From assembly GCA_015680685.1 (NCBI GenBank), contig MNCI01000181.1:223507-287506 (forward strand): 64,000 nt of DNA, given 5' to 3'. Numbering within the stretch: position 1 is the stretch's first letter; each line of letters begins with the position of its first letter. A program made the position numbers and the translations under genes. The notes beneath the pieces were generated by a model, which searched no databases, was not told where the DNA came from, and worked only from the letters and a program-made list of their open reading frames with translations. This DNA is from Gnetum montanum. Lineage: Eukaryota > Streptophyta > Gnetopsida > Gnetales > Gnetaceae. Positions 50,020 to 62,168 of this stretch are shown piece by piece.

Positions 50020-50849
50020 GTGTTTGTTGGGAAAGGAGATAGGTGAGAATGCTACTATACCAATTCGTTCCCATGGTTTGGTTATTCACTACATCGGCAA
50101 AGAGGGCTTCGTCAGGAAAATGATTGGATATGGCATATTCATCCTCTTTTCTATTCCAATGCAACCGAGATAAGTGATCTACAACTATGTTCTCGGTGCC
50201 CTTTCGATCTATCATCATTAGATCGAACTCCTATAGGATTACTAGCCATCGTATAATACGAGGGCTAATCGTTGGCTTGTTCATGAGGAACCTAATTACA
50301 CTATGATCCGTATTAATGTACACTTTGTAGCCTAACACATAGTGCCTAAACTTTTCCAGTGCAAACACTATAGCCATTAATTCTTTTTCTATAGTTGTGT
50401 AGTTAAGTTGTGCACTGGTGATACTCCTACTTGCACAATGGATGTAGTAAGGACGTTTTTGGTCATCTAACTATGTAAGTATGGCTCCTAAGGCATAATT
50501 GGATGCGTCAGTCATTATATGGAACAGTTTGGATCAACCAGGGGCTTGTAGAATGGGAGTTTCCATAAGCTTTTGTTTTAAAGTTTGGAATGCTCGTTCA
50601 CATTCCCTAGTCCATTCGAATGGTGCATCCTTCTTCCTTAGTTCTACCAATGGTTTGGAAATCTTGGAGAAGTTCTCAATGAATCTCCTATAGTAGCCAG
50701 TGTGTCCAAGGAATGATTGAATGTCTTTGATAGTTTCCAATTGTCGGGTGATTCCTTGGATGACCCTAACTTTATCTGGGTCTACCTCTATTCTTGAATG
50801 CTAAATCTTATGCCCAAGTACTACACCTTCTTGGACCATTAGATGTCTT
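50020..50849 (-). pseudogene. E4 RNase H
   Basis: It aligns with E5 RNase H. Readable parts are IQSFLGHTGYYRRFIENFSK (50670-50740, end of RT), WTRECERAFQTLKQKL, and DRKGTENIVVDHLSRLHW (50150-50215). Several stops lie between. Confidence 0.75.
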
Positions 50850-51811
50850 TTCTACTAATTAAGCCTTAAGTTGGTTTCTACGCATATTTTTAGCACTTGC
50901 TCTAATCGGTCCAAGGCTTGATCAAAACTTGTTCCATAAGTGGAGAAGTCGTCCATAAAGACTTCTACTCCATTTCCTATCTGCTGTTGAAATATGCTTA
51001 GAACTAGGTGTTGAAACGCAGTAGGAGCATTGCACAAGCCAAATGGCATTTGTTTTTATGCAAACATTCCCCAAGAACTGGTGAACATTGTCTTGGCTTG
51101 ATCTTCTGGTGCTATCCGTATTTGGTTGTATCCATTATAACCATCCAGAAAACTATAATAGTGATGCCCTACTATGGTGTCTAAGACTTGGTCAATGAAT
51201 GAAAATGGAAAGTGATCCTTGAATGTTGTCATGTTTAGCAACCTAAAATCTATACACACCCTCCATTTGCCTCCCTTTTAAGGGACAATCACCAGAGGAC
51301 TAACCCATTCACTATTAGCAATGGGATATATGAACCTAGCCTTAAGAAGTTGTTCTATCTTTTCTTTTACTATTTTTTTCAATTTTGGGTTCAATCACCT
51401 CTGTGGTTGTTTTTGAGGTTTCATGTAGGGGTCCATGTAAATCCTATGTTGGCATATCCTAGGATTTATTCCAATTAACTCGGGGTATGACCAGGAAAAG
51501 GCTTTTGACCACTTGTTTATCACTTTCAGTGGTCTTTCTTTTTGTTTGGAAATAAGTCTTGCATTGATGATCATCGGTTTTCCATTTTCGAGGGTCATAT
51601 ACTCCAAACCGGTGGGCAATGGTTTCAAATATAGGGGCTCTTGTTTAAATCTCTTATGAATTTCCAACTTCCCCCAGTTGATGTTTTCAAGATTAAGGTT
51701 TGGAAGTTGGCAACAAACTTGCTCTAGTGCGCCTCTACTTTTAATGTAAGCACTAGTTATTCCCTCAATGAGTTCCATGCATGTTAACGAATTTCTCTCT
51801 TGATCAACCAT
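50850..51811 (-). pseudogene. E4 reverse transcriptase
   Basis: The linker begins MVDQERNSLTCMELIEG (51811). RT blocks follow: MCIDFRLLNMTTFKDHFPF, VGHHYYSFLDGYNGYNQIRI, MPFGLCNAPTAFQHLV, and an intact catalytic FMDDF at about 50948-50962. Stops at about 51395, 51281 and 51055 break the frame. It is the only E4/E5 pair member with both active-site aspartates. Confidence 0.85.
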
Positions 51812-52400
51812 TAGCCATTGGGTGTCTTCTTGTTGTGTGGCTGATGCATACAGGCACCTTTGTATATTAATGTCTTATGCACACCGATTGCATGTAGGCA
51901 ATGCTAAACTTCACATAACCCATGATTTGTGCACGCAATGGAACCCTGTGTCACTATATGCGATACATGGAACTTTCTTCTTCTTGATCTTTCCAAAAGT
52001 GTTCTTCTTGGATATTTCCAAGGAAAGATAGCGAATTCCTAGGCATGCATCTATAGTACTTAGCCATGCTCTTCCCATTATTATTGGGAAGTCCCCCTTA
52101 CTGTTGTTTACTTGTATCACTAGGAAATCAGCTGGGTATGACCACCCACACACAGTGGTAACAATGTCCTCCACAAGTCCCAAGGGGACAGTGATGGACT
52201 AGTTGGCCAGCTCTAGTCAAATGTTACTCTTCCTTAATGGAGGTAGGTTCTAGGCTTTACATGGTTCATTCCTAGCAACTTGGAGATATATTAGAGGACT
52301 CCCAAGATCAGAGAATTTTTTGGGAAGGTGGCCCACCTTAATCTAGTCAGTAATGGCATGTGTTAACATAACCGTGTGCGTTAAGCTTGATTTTTGGGTT
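51812..52400 (-). pseudogene. E4 protease
   Basis: VEDIVTTVCGWSYPADFLVIQV and GDFPIIMGRAWLSTIDACLG (51990-52180) match E5 protease. The DSG region should lie at about 52270-52300 but that part is shortened and not readable. Confidence 0.7.
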
Positions 52401-54904
52401 GAAGGAGGCCCTGAAGCTTTACTTGGTAGGGAGGTGTTCAGATGTTCAACCTCTTGTGATGGTAAGGGCTTGGTTGGATTGTTGGTTCTAAAGAAAGATC
52501 TTTTCTACATAAGGTTATTAGAACCTACTACGAGTTGAGGATTCACAGCCCTTGTGACATTGGGTTGCTGCGGTTGAGTGGGGAGTACCCCTTGCATTGC
52601 TAGAGCGGGTGGTACTAGAGTTATCGGTGTGAGAGTTGCAGATGGATTTGGAAGATGGTATGTATGTGGTGTGTCTCCCCTAGGAGAAGGAGTCCTATAA
52701 TACTCCCGAACTTGGTAGTAACATTGTGGAGTCACGTGACCAACTGAGTCATGTGGAGAGATGCTACTGCACGTAATAGTCATATGGATCTGGTTGTTGG
52801 TAAGGGTATTGTTGCCCTGGCGGTGGCATCCCCCATGATTGTGGGTATTGCCACTGCTAGTGTTTCTTAATAGGTTGTGGTAGATTTCCACTTGGATAAT
52901 ATGTTAATGGTTGGTGGAACTGCCTTGGGTTACCTTGGGGATAAGGTAATCATCGAGGTGCTTGCCATTTGTTAAGTTGTGGGTTAAGTGCATACACCCC
53001 AGACTCTTGCAGATGTGAGATTACTAGGCAACATCCCTTAGGATGGTCATACTAGTATATCTCACATCCACCATCATTGTCCGTATCAGAATCCACAACC
53101 TCTTTGGTGATGGCTATTTTACCCTTACTTTTGTTATGTGCATGGTCTAAATCCTTCTTTTTCTTTTTATCATAGTCACTACTTCACTCCTTAGACTCCT
53201 CTACAATTTTGAGAATGGTTTCAAATCTACTATCTAAGGAGTCCCACATTTGGTCTACCTTTGCTGACACTTTTGTTGTTAATTTTTAGAGTAGCAAGGT
53301 TTTCCTGTTCACCATCTCTTCAAGTGGTGACTCTTCCTCCTCCTCACAGAATCTCACTACCCTTTTTTAGAGGGAAGGATCGCGGTTGTACTCTTTCGTA
53401 CTTTCTCTCTTAAGTAGCTCCCCTTCTTCCTTGGCTACTTACTCCAACAATCTATGGACGTGATGGGACCTAAGCTCTAATAATCTCCCTTGGGCATACG
53501 TTCCAAGGATTCTCCTAATTTCATGCCTAAGTCCATCTACAAGATGGCGTAGTTGATCCTGCTGCGAGTAACTATGGCCTGGGCAACGATGTAATAGTGC
53601 ATAGTATTGGCCCATGGTAGCATCCAAGGGTTCATGAGTTTCTTGCTTCCATCTTTATATTTTCTTTCACAGGTTGGACACCTGGGAGTATGTTTCATAT
53701 TTATCATTAAATAGTTCTAGCATCATACTCCACCTTCGAATGGATTCTGGTTCTAAGGACCAATACCAACTTTCCGCTTCTTTTACTGGTGTCCTTGAAA
53801 ATAACTTTAGCTTTTGCCATTCATTCTCAATGTTCTACAAGGCACAAGCATCGTAAAATGCTTGTAAGTGGATCTGAGGATCAGCATTGTATCCCCCCTC
53901 AAATCGTGGAATATTATTCATGTATAATCTCTTGATCTTGCTATCTTTTTGGTGCCTTGTAGGAATTCTTATAGCCTCCATGATGTCTAACATGCTTCAG
54001 GTTGCAAGTAGGGGTTCTTCATGGTCATTTCTTTCATAGCATTTGTGATGTCTACACGGTTTAATACTTTCCCTTCTTCCATGTCGTGATTCTCTAGAGT
54101 GCCCTCATCCTCTCTCTCAACTCTCTCGTTAAGCTTTCTCACTCTATTTACCTTTGTCCTCACGGTTAGGTTCCTTATGACTGCATCTTGATACCGAAGG
54201 AGAGGGTGAATGTGATGATGAAGGTGAAGAAGAATGAGAACCATCGCCATGAAGATGTTTCCTACCTTCTCTTCAGTGGTCCCGGCTCTAATCGTGATGA
54301 TGATCAAAATGCCCACCCTTATCATCTGTTTGTGTTCCCTTGTTGAACACTTGGTGTTCGTGGGAATTAGAACCAAGGTTGTGAATCATGAAGTGAAGGT
54401 TCTGATACACCACCTCCTCACCATCATTAGGAGGGGGAACATCATTTTGTGGGAACCTATCAAAACAGGTTCACCACCCTCAATTTTTCTTAAGACAGGT
54501 GGAGCATTATGGGGTCCTTTGCCCTTCAAAGATGTGTGGTGACTCTCCTACTACAAGTCCCATTGACGTTGCGCTTCTGTGGGATGCTAGTCCCTTATGT
54601 CGTAATCACATGCAACATACTCTGCATACAATTATCACATGCCTATTCGTGCAAGAGCACGAAGGAGCATGTTGGGGACCACCCGGTCTGGAGGCAACAC
54701 TATGTTACCCTCCAAGTCTCTTCAACACAATTGTTCATCTTGATGGAGAACAAAGGTAAAGTCAGGTATATACTCATCGTGATGAATATATACCACATGG
54801 AATTGTTGAGGAACTGACAGATTTTGGTTATGTGTGTTGTGCTGCCAACTATCTCTACTATTGTTCCTAGGCGGCGAAGTGCTTTTGTGTGAAGAAGAAG
54901 ACAT
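52401..54904 (-). pseudogene. E4 gag
   Basis: Start at 54904 with MSSSSHKSTSPPRNNSRDSW, followed by DEYIPDFTFVLHQDEQ (54722-54790). The conserved segment MDATMGQYYALLHRCPGHSY and HLVDGLRHEIRRILGTYAQG lies at 53439-53627. The knuckle-like block near 53035-53075 reads with Tyr for the second Cys. The Pro-rich tail is at 52505-52891. Many stops. Confidence 0.75.
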
Positions 54905-55034
54905 TTTAGTCTTGTTCGGTCTACTATTTACCATTATCTTATTTTTTTTCTTTTGATCAACCCTAAGGGTTCGTTCTAGCATCCCAACGATATGAATGAT
55001 CTCCTATGTTCTACGTAATGCACAAACAACTAAG

Positions 55035-55052
55035 TCCCTAGCAACGATGCCA
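55035..55052 (-). other. E4 primer-binding site
   Basis: Minus strand TGGCATCGTTGCTAGGGA, one base from the LTR; tRNA-Asp type. Confidence 0.8.
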
Positions 55053-55053
55053 A

Positions 55054-55849
55054 TGATCAATGGTGAGGTACCCCTACACTCAACCATACAAATACGAGCA
55101 TCTCATGTGCGATTTGTTCGAACTCCAAGAACTAAGTGCTTACGCGCCTTAATGGAACACTTAAGGTTAATCAATCGTTGTCCTCCCAAACTTACTTATA
55201 TTGTCACGGTTGTATGGTTAAGTAAGTTTGAGGTATGTGATTTTTATAACTTTTATCTTTTTAATGCCTATGCTAATAGGGAAGGTGAAGAGAACTAAAT
55301 AACTAATTTTCATTAACTATTCACTAACTAAGTTCTAATTGTCCTAGCATTAGTATCTGTTGCCACTTGTCGCACACACCCTGAACGAGTGCAACACTAC
55401 TGGGATTACCAAACGCTACTCGTTATTGGGTTACCAAGCATTACACACGTGCTCTAAGCGGTCGTACTGAATGCACTTAACTAGGAGAGTCAAGGGTTGA
55501 GAGAGATTAATTATCTAGGAAAAAATTTAAACATTTAACAATAATTAAATCCTATTTAGCTTAGTCCATATGCTGCAAGGTTTATCAGAAAGTTCGTCTT
55601 TATTATCGTACACAAATGTGTGCTTAGGTACAATTTTCTCGAATAAAGATCTGTTTACTTTGAGACTCCTACTTCGGGCATATGGAAATTATTCTAACTC
55701 TAGAATGGTAAAACTGTTATAGTTTGGCTAAGGGACTAACTCTAGATGAGTGAACAAGGGAAAGCCGCCTCTTGTTTATAGATATTTTGGCAGGCTACAA
55801 TATCACGTATGCAATATCACAAGGGTGGACGTGATATCATGGCTCATCA
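55054..55849 (-). repeat. E4 5' LTR
   Basis: It matches 36861-37657 nearly along its whole length. Its first bases TGATCAATGG are changed from TGATGAGTGG. Confidence 0.92.
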
Positions 55850-55854
55850 TGTAT
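55850..55854. repeat. E4 target-site duplication, right copy (TGTAT)
   Basis: Identical to 36856-36860. Confidence 0.92.
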
Positions 55855-56377
55855 CATATGATACATATTTTCTATCACTTACCACATACATAAGTCACCT
55901 AGATTGAATTTGATCATCAAATTGTATAACCCATCACTATAGGATCCCATGGTATTATTTTATGTTTATAATATGCATATATAGTTGGTTGGATGTTATG
56001 GAAACTCCTAGATAGGTGCATTATTTTAATGATATATTTTCTAAGATCTTATGATAATATGTCTCGATTATGATTCCATTACTATGCACATTGATCTTGT
56101 TAGATGTATTGTAGGATAATTGTGGCTAGTAGGTAAAGGAGGCTCACACAAATAGAAAATAATCTTTAATCCACTAGATCCAAATATTATTAAAAGACAT
56201 AACAATATGCTAGGAAAAAAGAAAACTAGTTATCTTCAATTATTAAAAAGAAGATCATAATAGGCCTTCACAACCCACAAAATCATCTAAACATACGCAT
56301 AACACTCAAATAATGTTGTAGGAGTTACTTATGTATCTTACTTAACAATGACTTCTTAAGGCTTTTCTAAACCTGCT
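55855..56377. other. AT-rich background between E4 and E6
   Basis: This continues the sequence left of E4. Nothing is recognised in it. Confidence 0.6.
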
Positions 56378-57253
56378 TGATGAGTGGCGAGGCACCTCCA
56401 TGCCCAACCATATGAATCATTAAGGCATTACGCATGATCTGGTCAAATTCTTTGGACCTATAGTTATCTCATACACTAGTTTCTCTAAGAAGTGAAATGA
56501 CATTAAAAACATTCATTGTCTTTCCAACTACACTTGTGAAGCTCAAGGGTATGGTTTAAGTGTATTTAAGGTATATGAATTTTTGTCATTTTATATTTTA
56601 TGGATGTAATCGCCTATGATAAGAATAAGGTTAGAGTATATTGAAGACTAATGTCTATTGCCTAGCTAGCCTAACACAAGTAACCAGCCCACTTTCCTGG
56701 ACACATCCTGAACACATATAGCACTGTTGGGCTATCAAACGTTAAGCATTGTTGGCTTACCAAGTACTATATAAATGCTCAAAGTGGTCATGCTTGTGTT
56801 CATTAACTACTGGAAATAAATTTCTTAATTTAAATGCATTAAAATAAAGAGCACGAAAGTAAAATGCATTAAAGGAAATATTAAGTTATTCTCAGTGCTG
56901 CAAGGATTGGCAAAAGAGCTCATATTATTCCCATCACATTATTGCACTTAGGAATACCATTTCTTGAATAAAGAACTATACACATTTTAGACTCCTTCTA
57001 TAGGCACTTAGAAAATATTCTAACTTTGAGGAAAATAAACTACAAGAGCTTCGCTACCCTGACTAAGAATGACTAAAAACTAACTTCAAAACTAACTCAA
57101 AATGGAACCCTAGGCATGGTATTTATAGACCCAAGGTAGATGCTTTGACGTTGCTTACGTGACATCGCATCAAGACCCCAATGTTGTGTATGTGATGTCA
57201 CAACTCTAATATCACATACTCGACATCGGGGCCAACATAAATGCAATTCATCA
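56378..57253 (-). repeat. E6 3' LTR
   Basis: It runs from TGATGAGTGGCGAGGC to GCAATTCATCA and is closest to the E1 LTR. The palindromic promoter segment is decayed to GACATCGC/GATGTCAC forms (57150-57235). Confidence 0.83.
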
Positions 57254-59279
57254 TACCCCCATGACTGAATGAAAACTTGTCCTCGAGTGTAGAAGAGGAG
57301 GAACAAGTTCTTTACAACATAACATATTGGGTAGATATGGGATTATTGACTGACATTACAAATTGACTCAAATGAAATAAACATATAGACTCTGTATGCC
57401 CAAGTGTATGGAATTACAATTTTTACAAAATTGCATGTTCATGAGAAGAGGAGTGAACACCATGAAGAATATTGACATCCAACACCTCTTAGCAATAGAA
57501 GAATGAGAGAGAGAGAAGAGATCCAACGAGCACAAACGATCCTCATTGTGTGGTACTACTACATCATCCTTGGTGAAGATAGTCCTGCTTCTAGTCCATG
57601 CTTCCCACTACAATTACAACAAAATCATGAATTAGTATGCAATGTGTAACACATAACTATTAAATGCCTTGTCTTGTTAGTGGTTACACTTGGCTAGGTT
57701 GTGATTATGTTTGATTGATTCCTTAATAGTGTTAGGGTAAAAGAGATAAGCGGTCCATGAGATTCAAAAAAGTTCAACGTAGGGAAATAATTGAAGAGGA
57801 TATAAGAATTCATAACAATGAAAAGAAAAATTCACTGAAAACTATTGTGAACATGTGTACAATTGGATGTCATTGATGGGTAAAACAAAAAGAATTTGAT
57901 TGTAAAAATGTCTAAGGGTAAAGGACTTAACTAATCCAACCAAAAGATATGCAAGTGGGCCCTCCCCAAAGAGGCATAGGCCTTTTATGCCCTTGCATAA
58001 CTTCAAACGAAGGAGTCCGTGGGCTCCGTGGATGATTAATGGTTACAGAAGGTTAAGTACAAAAACCTGGAAGTAACTAACTAAGAATTCTGACACATCA
58101 AACTAAGACATCGAATTAAAACATGAAACCAGTAGTGAGGTGAAACATAGAAAGCATAGATGTATGAGAGAGAGTGGAATGGATTTCCTAATTATGGTCA
58201 CATGAAGTCCCTTGTATATTTTGTGGTTAAATGACTTGATAGGATCCATCCTTAGTCCAAACCAAAACCAACCACTTTTAATGACTTCACATCAACATTC
58301 TAAGACCAATCCATCCCCTGAGACACAAGAGTACTCTCACAAAACAACCACTATTCCTTATTAGAGAAGAAGTAGGAAGTAAGAAAGGGCCTTAGTTAGA
58401 GGGGACTAGTCCCATAACCAATGCTTGTAGCCCATTTATTCTGTCTAAGGGGTGTGCTTTGAATTTCCATTATTTTTTTAATAGAAACCACACCATGCAA
58501 AGACACATACATTTATTTTGTCCAAGGGGTGTGCTTTGAATTCTCATCTCTTTTTTTTTCTGATGAGAACCACACCATGCGAGGACATGCATTTATTTTG
58601 TCCAAGGGGTGTGATTTGAATTCTCATTTTTTTATTAGAACCACACCATGCAAGGACTTATTCAACTTGCTTTATTGGATGGCATGGAACAATAACAAGT
58701 CTATGAAAACACACATGCACCTAGGTAAATAAAAAAGTACAAAGAATACCAAATCCCCTCGAAGCCACACCCTGTTCAAACCTTTGAATCCTTCCTAATT
58801 CTAGAAACTACCAAAGTCACAAGTTTATTAAATTTTTATTAATGAAAAAGGGACTACACATTTTCAAAATAAGGAAAACCATAGAGTGTGTGGATAGGTG
58901 GATGTTGTGGACTCATTACCTATTGCATGAAAAAGAAACCATGTCCTAATTATCTGTAATGAAATTCAAAGCCAGAAACCAGTCACCAACAATGAAATAA
59001 CAAAAATAGTACATACCACCATCAAGTAACGCATTACCATTGTACCTGGCACTTATTAACAAAAAGTTAGAAAATCATACCAAATAAAAGAAAATATAAA
59101 AAAAGTATAAAATATTCAAGAAATAGCAAATGTACTAACAATGGTGTAAAACAAAAATTAGAAAAGATTAATAACATAAAAACAAAAAGATGTAAAATAA
59201 AGAATGTGTAAAATAAAAAGTTGTAAAACAAAAAAGTTGAAAAATTGGGGAGCCACTTTGAATGGTTAGCATGGTTGGC
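57254..59279 (-). other. E6 3' region without a gene
   Basis: It begins with the priming motif (minus strand AGTCATGGGGGTA). Around 58440-58640 there are three loose direct copies of AAGGGGTGTGCTTTGAATT followed by ACCACACCATGC. No protein is recognised. Confidence 0.65.
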
Positions 59280-60371
59280 CATCTTCCCATAACTAAGTTG
59301 AAATGAGAATATCCAAAATAAGGAGCATGGTTTTCCATTGGATGAGGTGCTTGTTCTGTTAGCTAGCTTATGCTCATGGAAAGGTTTGATTTGTTGGATG
59401 TCGACTAGCTATTTCTTATTTGGGCTCTCAGGTTTATACATCATCATGGCCCCAAAAGGAAAAGTCTTGTAAATAATGTAAGGTCCTTTCCACAACATTT
59501 GGAACTTAGTTCGTTGAGGTACATGTGTGAGATTCCAGTAAAGAAACTTATCTCCTGTTGATATTTGACTCTTGTCATGACACTTTTTCTTATAGTCCTT
59601 GTGTAACTTGTTAGGTGATAAGGCTACTCATCAATTTTTGCCTAGCAATTTGAGATTCATCAGTCATTCTTTTTGGGCTAGACTTAAGTCAAGGTCAAGG
59701 ACATAAGCTATTGAAAGTGTATAGAGTTCAAATTGAATAGGAAGTATTGATAGTTTGTCGTACACGAGCTCATAGGGAGAGTAACTTATTGGAAGTTTCC
59801 AAGTTGAGCATCATTTAGTTTTGTGCTATAATCCTTCCTATACTTGCTAACAGTTATTGCTAGTATCCTTGTGATTTCTCTATTTGGTAACCTCAACTTG
59901 ACCATTAGCTTGGGGATGGTAAGGTGCTATGAGTTTATGTTCAACGCCAAGTGTTGCATGAGCTTCCAAAAAGTAGTGCTTATAAAGTGAGTTCTATTAT
60001 AATAAATTAATGCATGTGGCATACCAAACCTATTTACAACAGTTTGTTGTACAAACCGAGTAGCAGTAGAGGATGTACAGTCGATGATAGCTACTACTTC
60101 TGCCCATTTTGTACAATAGTCAATAGCAACTATGATGTACACATTTTCATTTGACATGGGTATGATGGGACCCATGAAATCAATGCCCTAGATGTCAAAT
60201 GGTTCTAATGGTTGAATCCATTGTTGAGGTCCCTCCATTTGAGTAGTTATTCCACCATCTCATTGGGATTATTCAAAACAACGAATGTAATGGTGAGCAT
60301 CCCTAAAGAGTGTTGGCCAATAGTACCTTGCCATTAGGATTTTAATGGCTGTGCATCTTCCAACATAGTGT
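59280..60371 (-). pseudogene. E6 integrase (truncated, mutated)
   Basis: The core reads MGPIIPMSNENVYIIVAIDY (about 60115-60175), then LIYYNRTHF, where the second catalytic Asp has become Tyr (59999-60001). PQANGQVEVT follows with the Glu kept. The C-terminal part is degraded to about 59280. The N-terminal zinc-binding part starts near 60300 and ends at the E7 boundary (60371). Confidence 0.78.
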
Positions 60372-61272
60372 TGATGAGACGTGATATTGCGGCCGTCATG
60401 ATATCGCAGTCCGTCGCCAAATCTATAAATAAGAGGTGGCACCCCTCATTTCCCATCCTAGGCTTAAAGTAGGGAAACTTTGGTGGTTTGATCACTCCAG
60501 AGATAGAATATTTTCCATGTGCCTGCAATAGGAGTCCCCAAGTGAATAGATCTTTATTCGAGCAGCTTTGTACCTGAACGCAAGTTGTGTATAGAAATAA
60601 AGATGAGCCTTGTGGATAAACCTTGCAATGCATGGAATAGGTTTTATTACATGTTATTTATTACCTGCATTAGCGCAGCCTGAGTACGACTTGATTACGA
60701 GCATTGACAAATGTGTACGGCTAATCAAGGAATCATCTGCTCATCGCGATTAGTCTCTCTCACCCTTATCTCCTAGAATGCGAGATGAGTACGACTTGAT
60801 TACGAGCATCTATGGATGTGTACAACTAGTCAAGGAATCGGCTGCTCATCACGTTTAGGCTAGTTAAGTTCCTCAATGCAACCACTTTGAGCACGTGCAT
60901 TACGTGTGGTGATCCCAGTAACGATTAGCATTTGGTAGCCATAGTTGCATAGTTCAGGGTGTGTACGGTAAGTGGGAATGGATGCTGATGCTAGTTAATT
61001 TAGACTTAGTCCTTAGTTAGAGTTAGTTAGCTCTCTCAACCCTTCACCTTGATAGCATAAGAGAAAAACCATAAAAGACCATAAAAATCATATACCTCGG
61101 ACTTACTTAACCATACACCGTGACAACAACAAGTAAGTTTGGGAAGACAACGAATGATTAACCACAAGTGTTCCATGGGGCGTTTAGGCATTTAGTCTGC
61201 GAAGTTCGACTAGATCATGCGTGCTATGCTCGTTTCATATGGTTGAGTGTAAGGGTACCTCGCCACTCATCA
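60372..61272 (+). repeat. E7 5' LTR
   Basis: Start TGATGAGACG, end CACTCATCA. TATA box CTATAAATA at 60423-60431 follows a shortened GATATCGC cluster (60380-60412). The 87 bp duplication is present (about 60680-60860), its copies separated by a SINE-free CTCTCTCACCCTTATC spacer. Confidence 0.85.
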
Positions 61273-61273
61273 T

Positions 61274-61291
61274 TGGCGCCATTGCCGGGCA
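61274..61291 (+). other. E7 primer-binding site
   Basis: TGGCGCCATTGCCGGGCA, the least changed tRNA-Asp type site of the window. Confidence 0.87.
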
Positions 61292-61413
61292 CTAAGTGTT
61301 TGTGCGCCGAATAGAACATAAGGGACATCACTCACATCGTTGTGAGCCTTAACGAACCTTTAGGTTAATCAAGATAAAATTTTATATAATGGTAAATTAG
61401 CATACCAATAACA

Positions 61414-62168
61414 ATGCCTTCTTCTCATAAAAGCAACTCACCACCTAAGGACCACACACGAGACAGTCGGCAACATAAAACACATAACCAAAATTAGCCA
61501 AGTCCTAAACAATATAAGATGACATATATTCATCCCGATGAGTATATTCTAGACTTCACTTTTCTCCTCCATCAAGATGAACAGCTACAGTGGAGAGATT
61601 TGCAAGGTAACATTGTGTTACCCCCAGATCGATCAATCTCTCACATGCTTTTCAGTGCCTTGGCACAAATAGGCATGACCGAGCTATACGTTGAATACGT
61701 TGCGGAAGATTTTGACATGAGGGATTATTATCCCACAGATGCCCAACATATGAGAGACTTAAGGCAGGAGAGTCAACATGCATTGTTGAAGGGCAAGGTC
61801 CCGCACGTCCTTAGTGATATAGGAGATGAGCAACCCCTTATCACGGGTTCTTTAACAAAATATGTTTCCCCTCCTAACGATGGTGAGGAGGTTGAGTATC
61901 AAAATCTATGATCAACAATACATAACCATGGTTCTAATGCCCGTGAACACCAACTGTTCATAGAGGGAACAACCACTTATGCTAAGGACGGGCACTTAGA
62001 TCATCACCACGATTGGGGCCGTAGCAGCTGAACTGAAGGCAAGAAACATTGTCATGGTGATGGTTCCCCTTCTTCTTCCCCTTCTTCACATCACTCATCC
62101 TCTCCTTCCACATCTGCACATAGCCACCATGAACATAAAGGTGAGGATAAAAGTAAGAAGGATGAAAG
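61414..62168 (+). pseudogene. E7 gag, truncated
   Basis: The ATG at 61414 (MPSSHKSNSPPKDH) is followed by a TAG at 61495, then a frame to 61909 with DEYILDFTFLLHQDEQLQW and LAQIGMTELYVEYVAEDFDM, equal to E5 gag positions. A further TGA and His/Ser-rich sequence follow. The homology ends at GATGAAAG (62161-62168). Confidence 0.8.

Larger units (their letters stand above)
36861..55849 (-). mobile_element. E4: Athila-related gypsy element carrying E5
   Basis: LTRs of 797 bp (36861-37657) and 796 bp (55054-55849) are flanked by perfect TGTAT. Reading from the right: PBS, gag, protease, RT, RNase H, a truncated integrase and a 3' region, the last split by E5 at 38811/48794. Without E5 the element is about 9 kb. 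Integrase has lost roughly 790 bp. It sits in the old AT-rich background, which resumes at 55855. Confidence 0.92.
56378..60371 (-). mobile_element. E6: 3' half of an Athila-related gypsy element, cut by E7
   Basis: A 3' LTR (56378-57253), 3' region and integrase are in minus orientation. The integrase is cut at 60371 by the E7 LTR. The remaining part (RT, gag, 5' LTR) would lie to the right of E7, outside the window or lost. Confidence 0.85.
60372..62168 (+). mobile_element. E7: 5' part of an Athila-related gypsy element
   Basis: A 5' LTR, PBS and the first half of gag are present, inserted in the integrase of E6. The element stops at 62168, where unrelated sequence begins. It is closest to E5. 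Confidence 0.85.

Noticed and set aside
54234-54817. Overlapping plus-strand open frames
   Set aside because: They are opposite to E4 gag and have no independent support.
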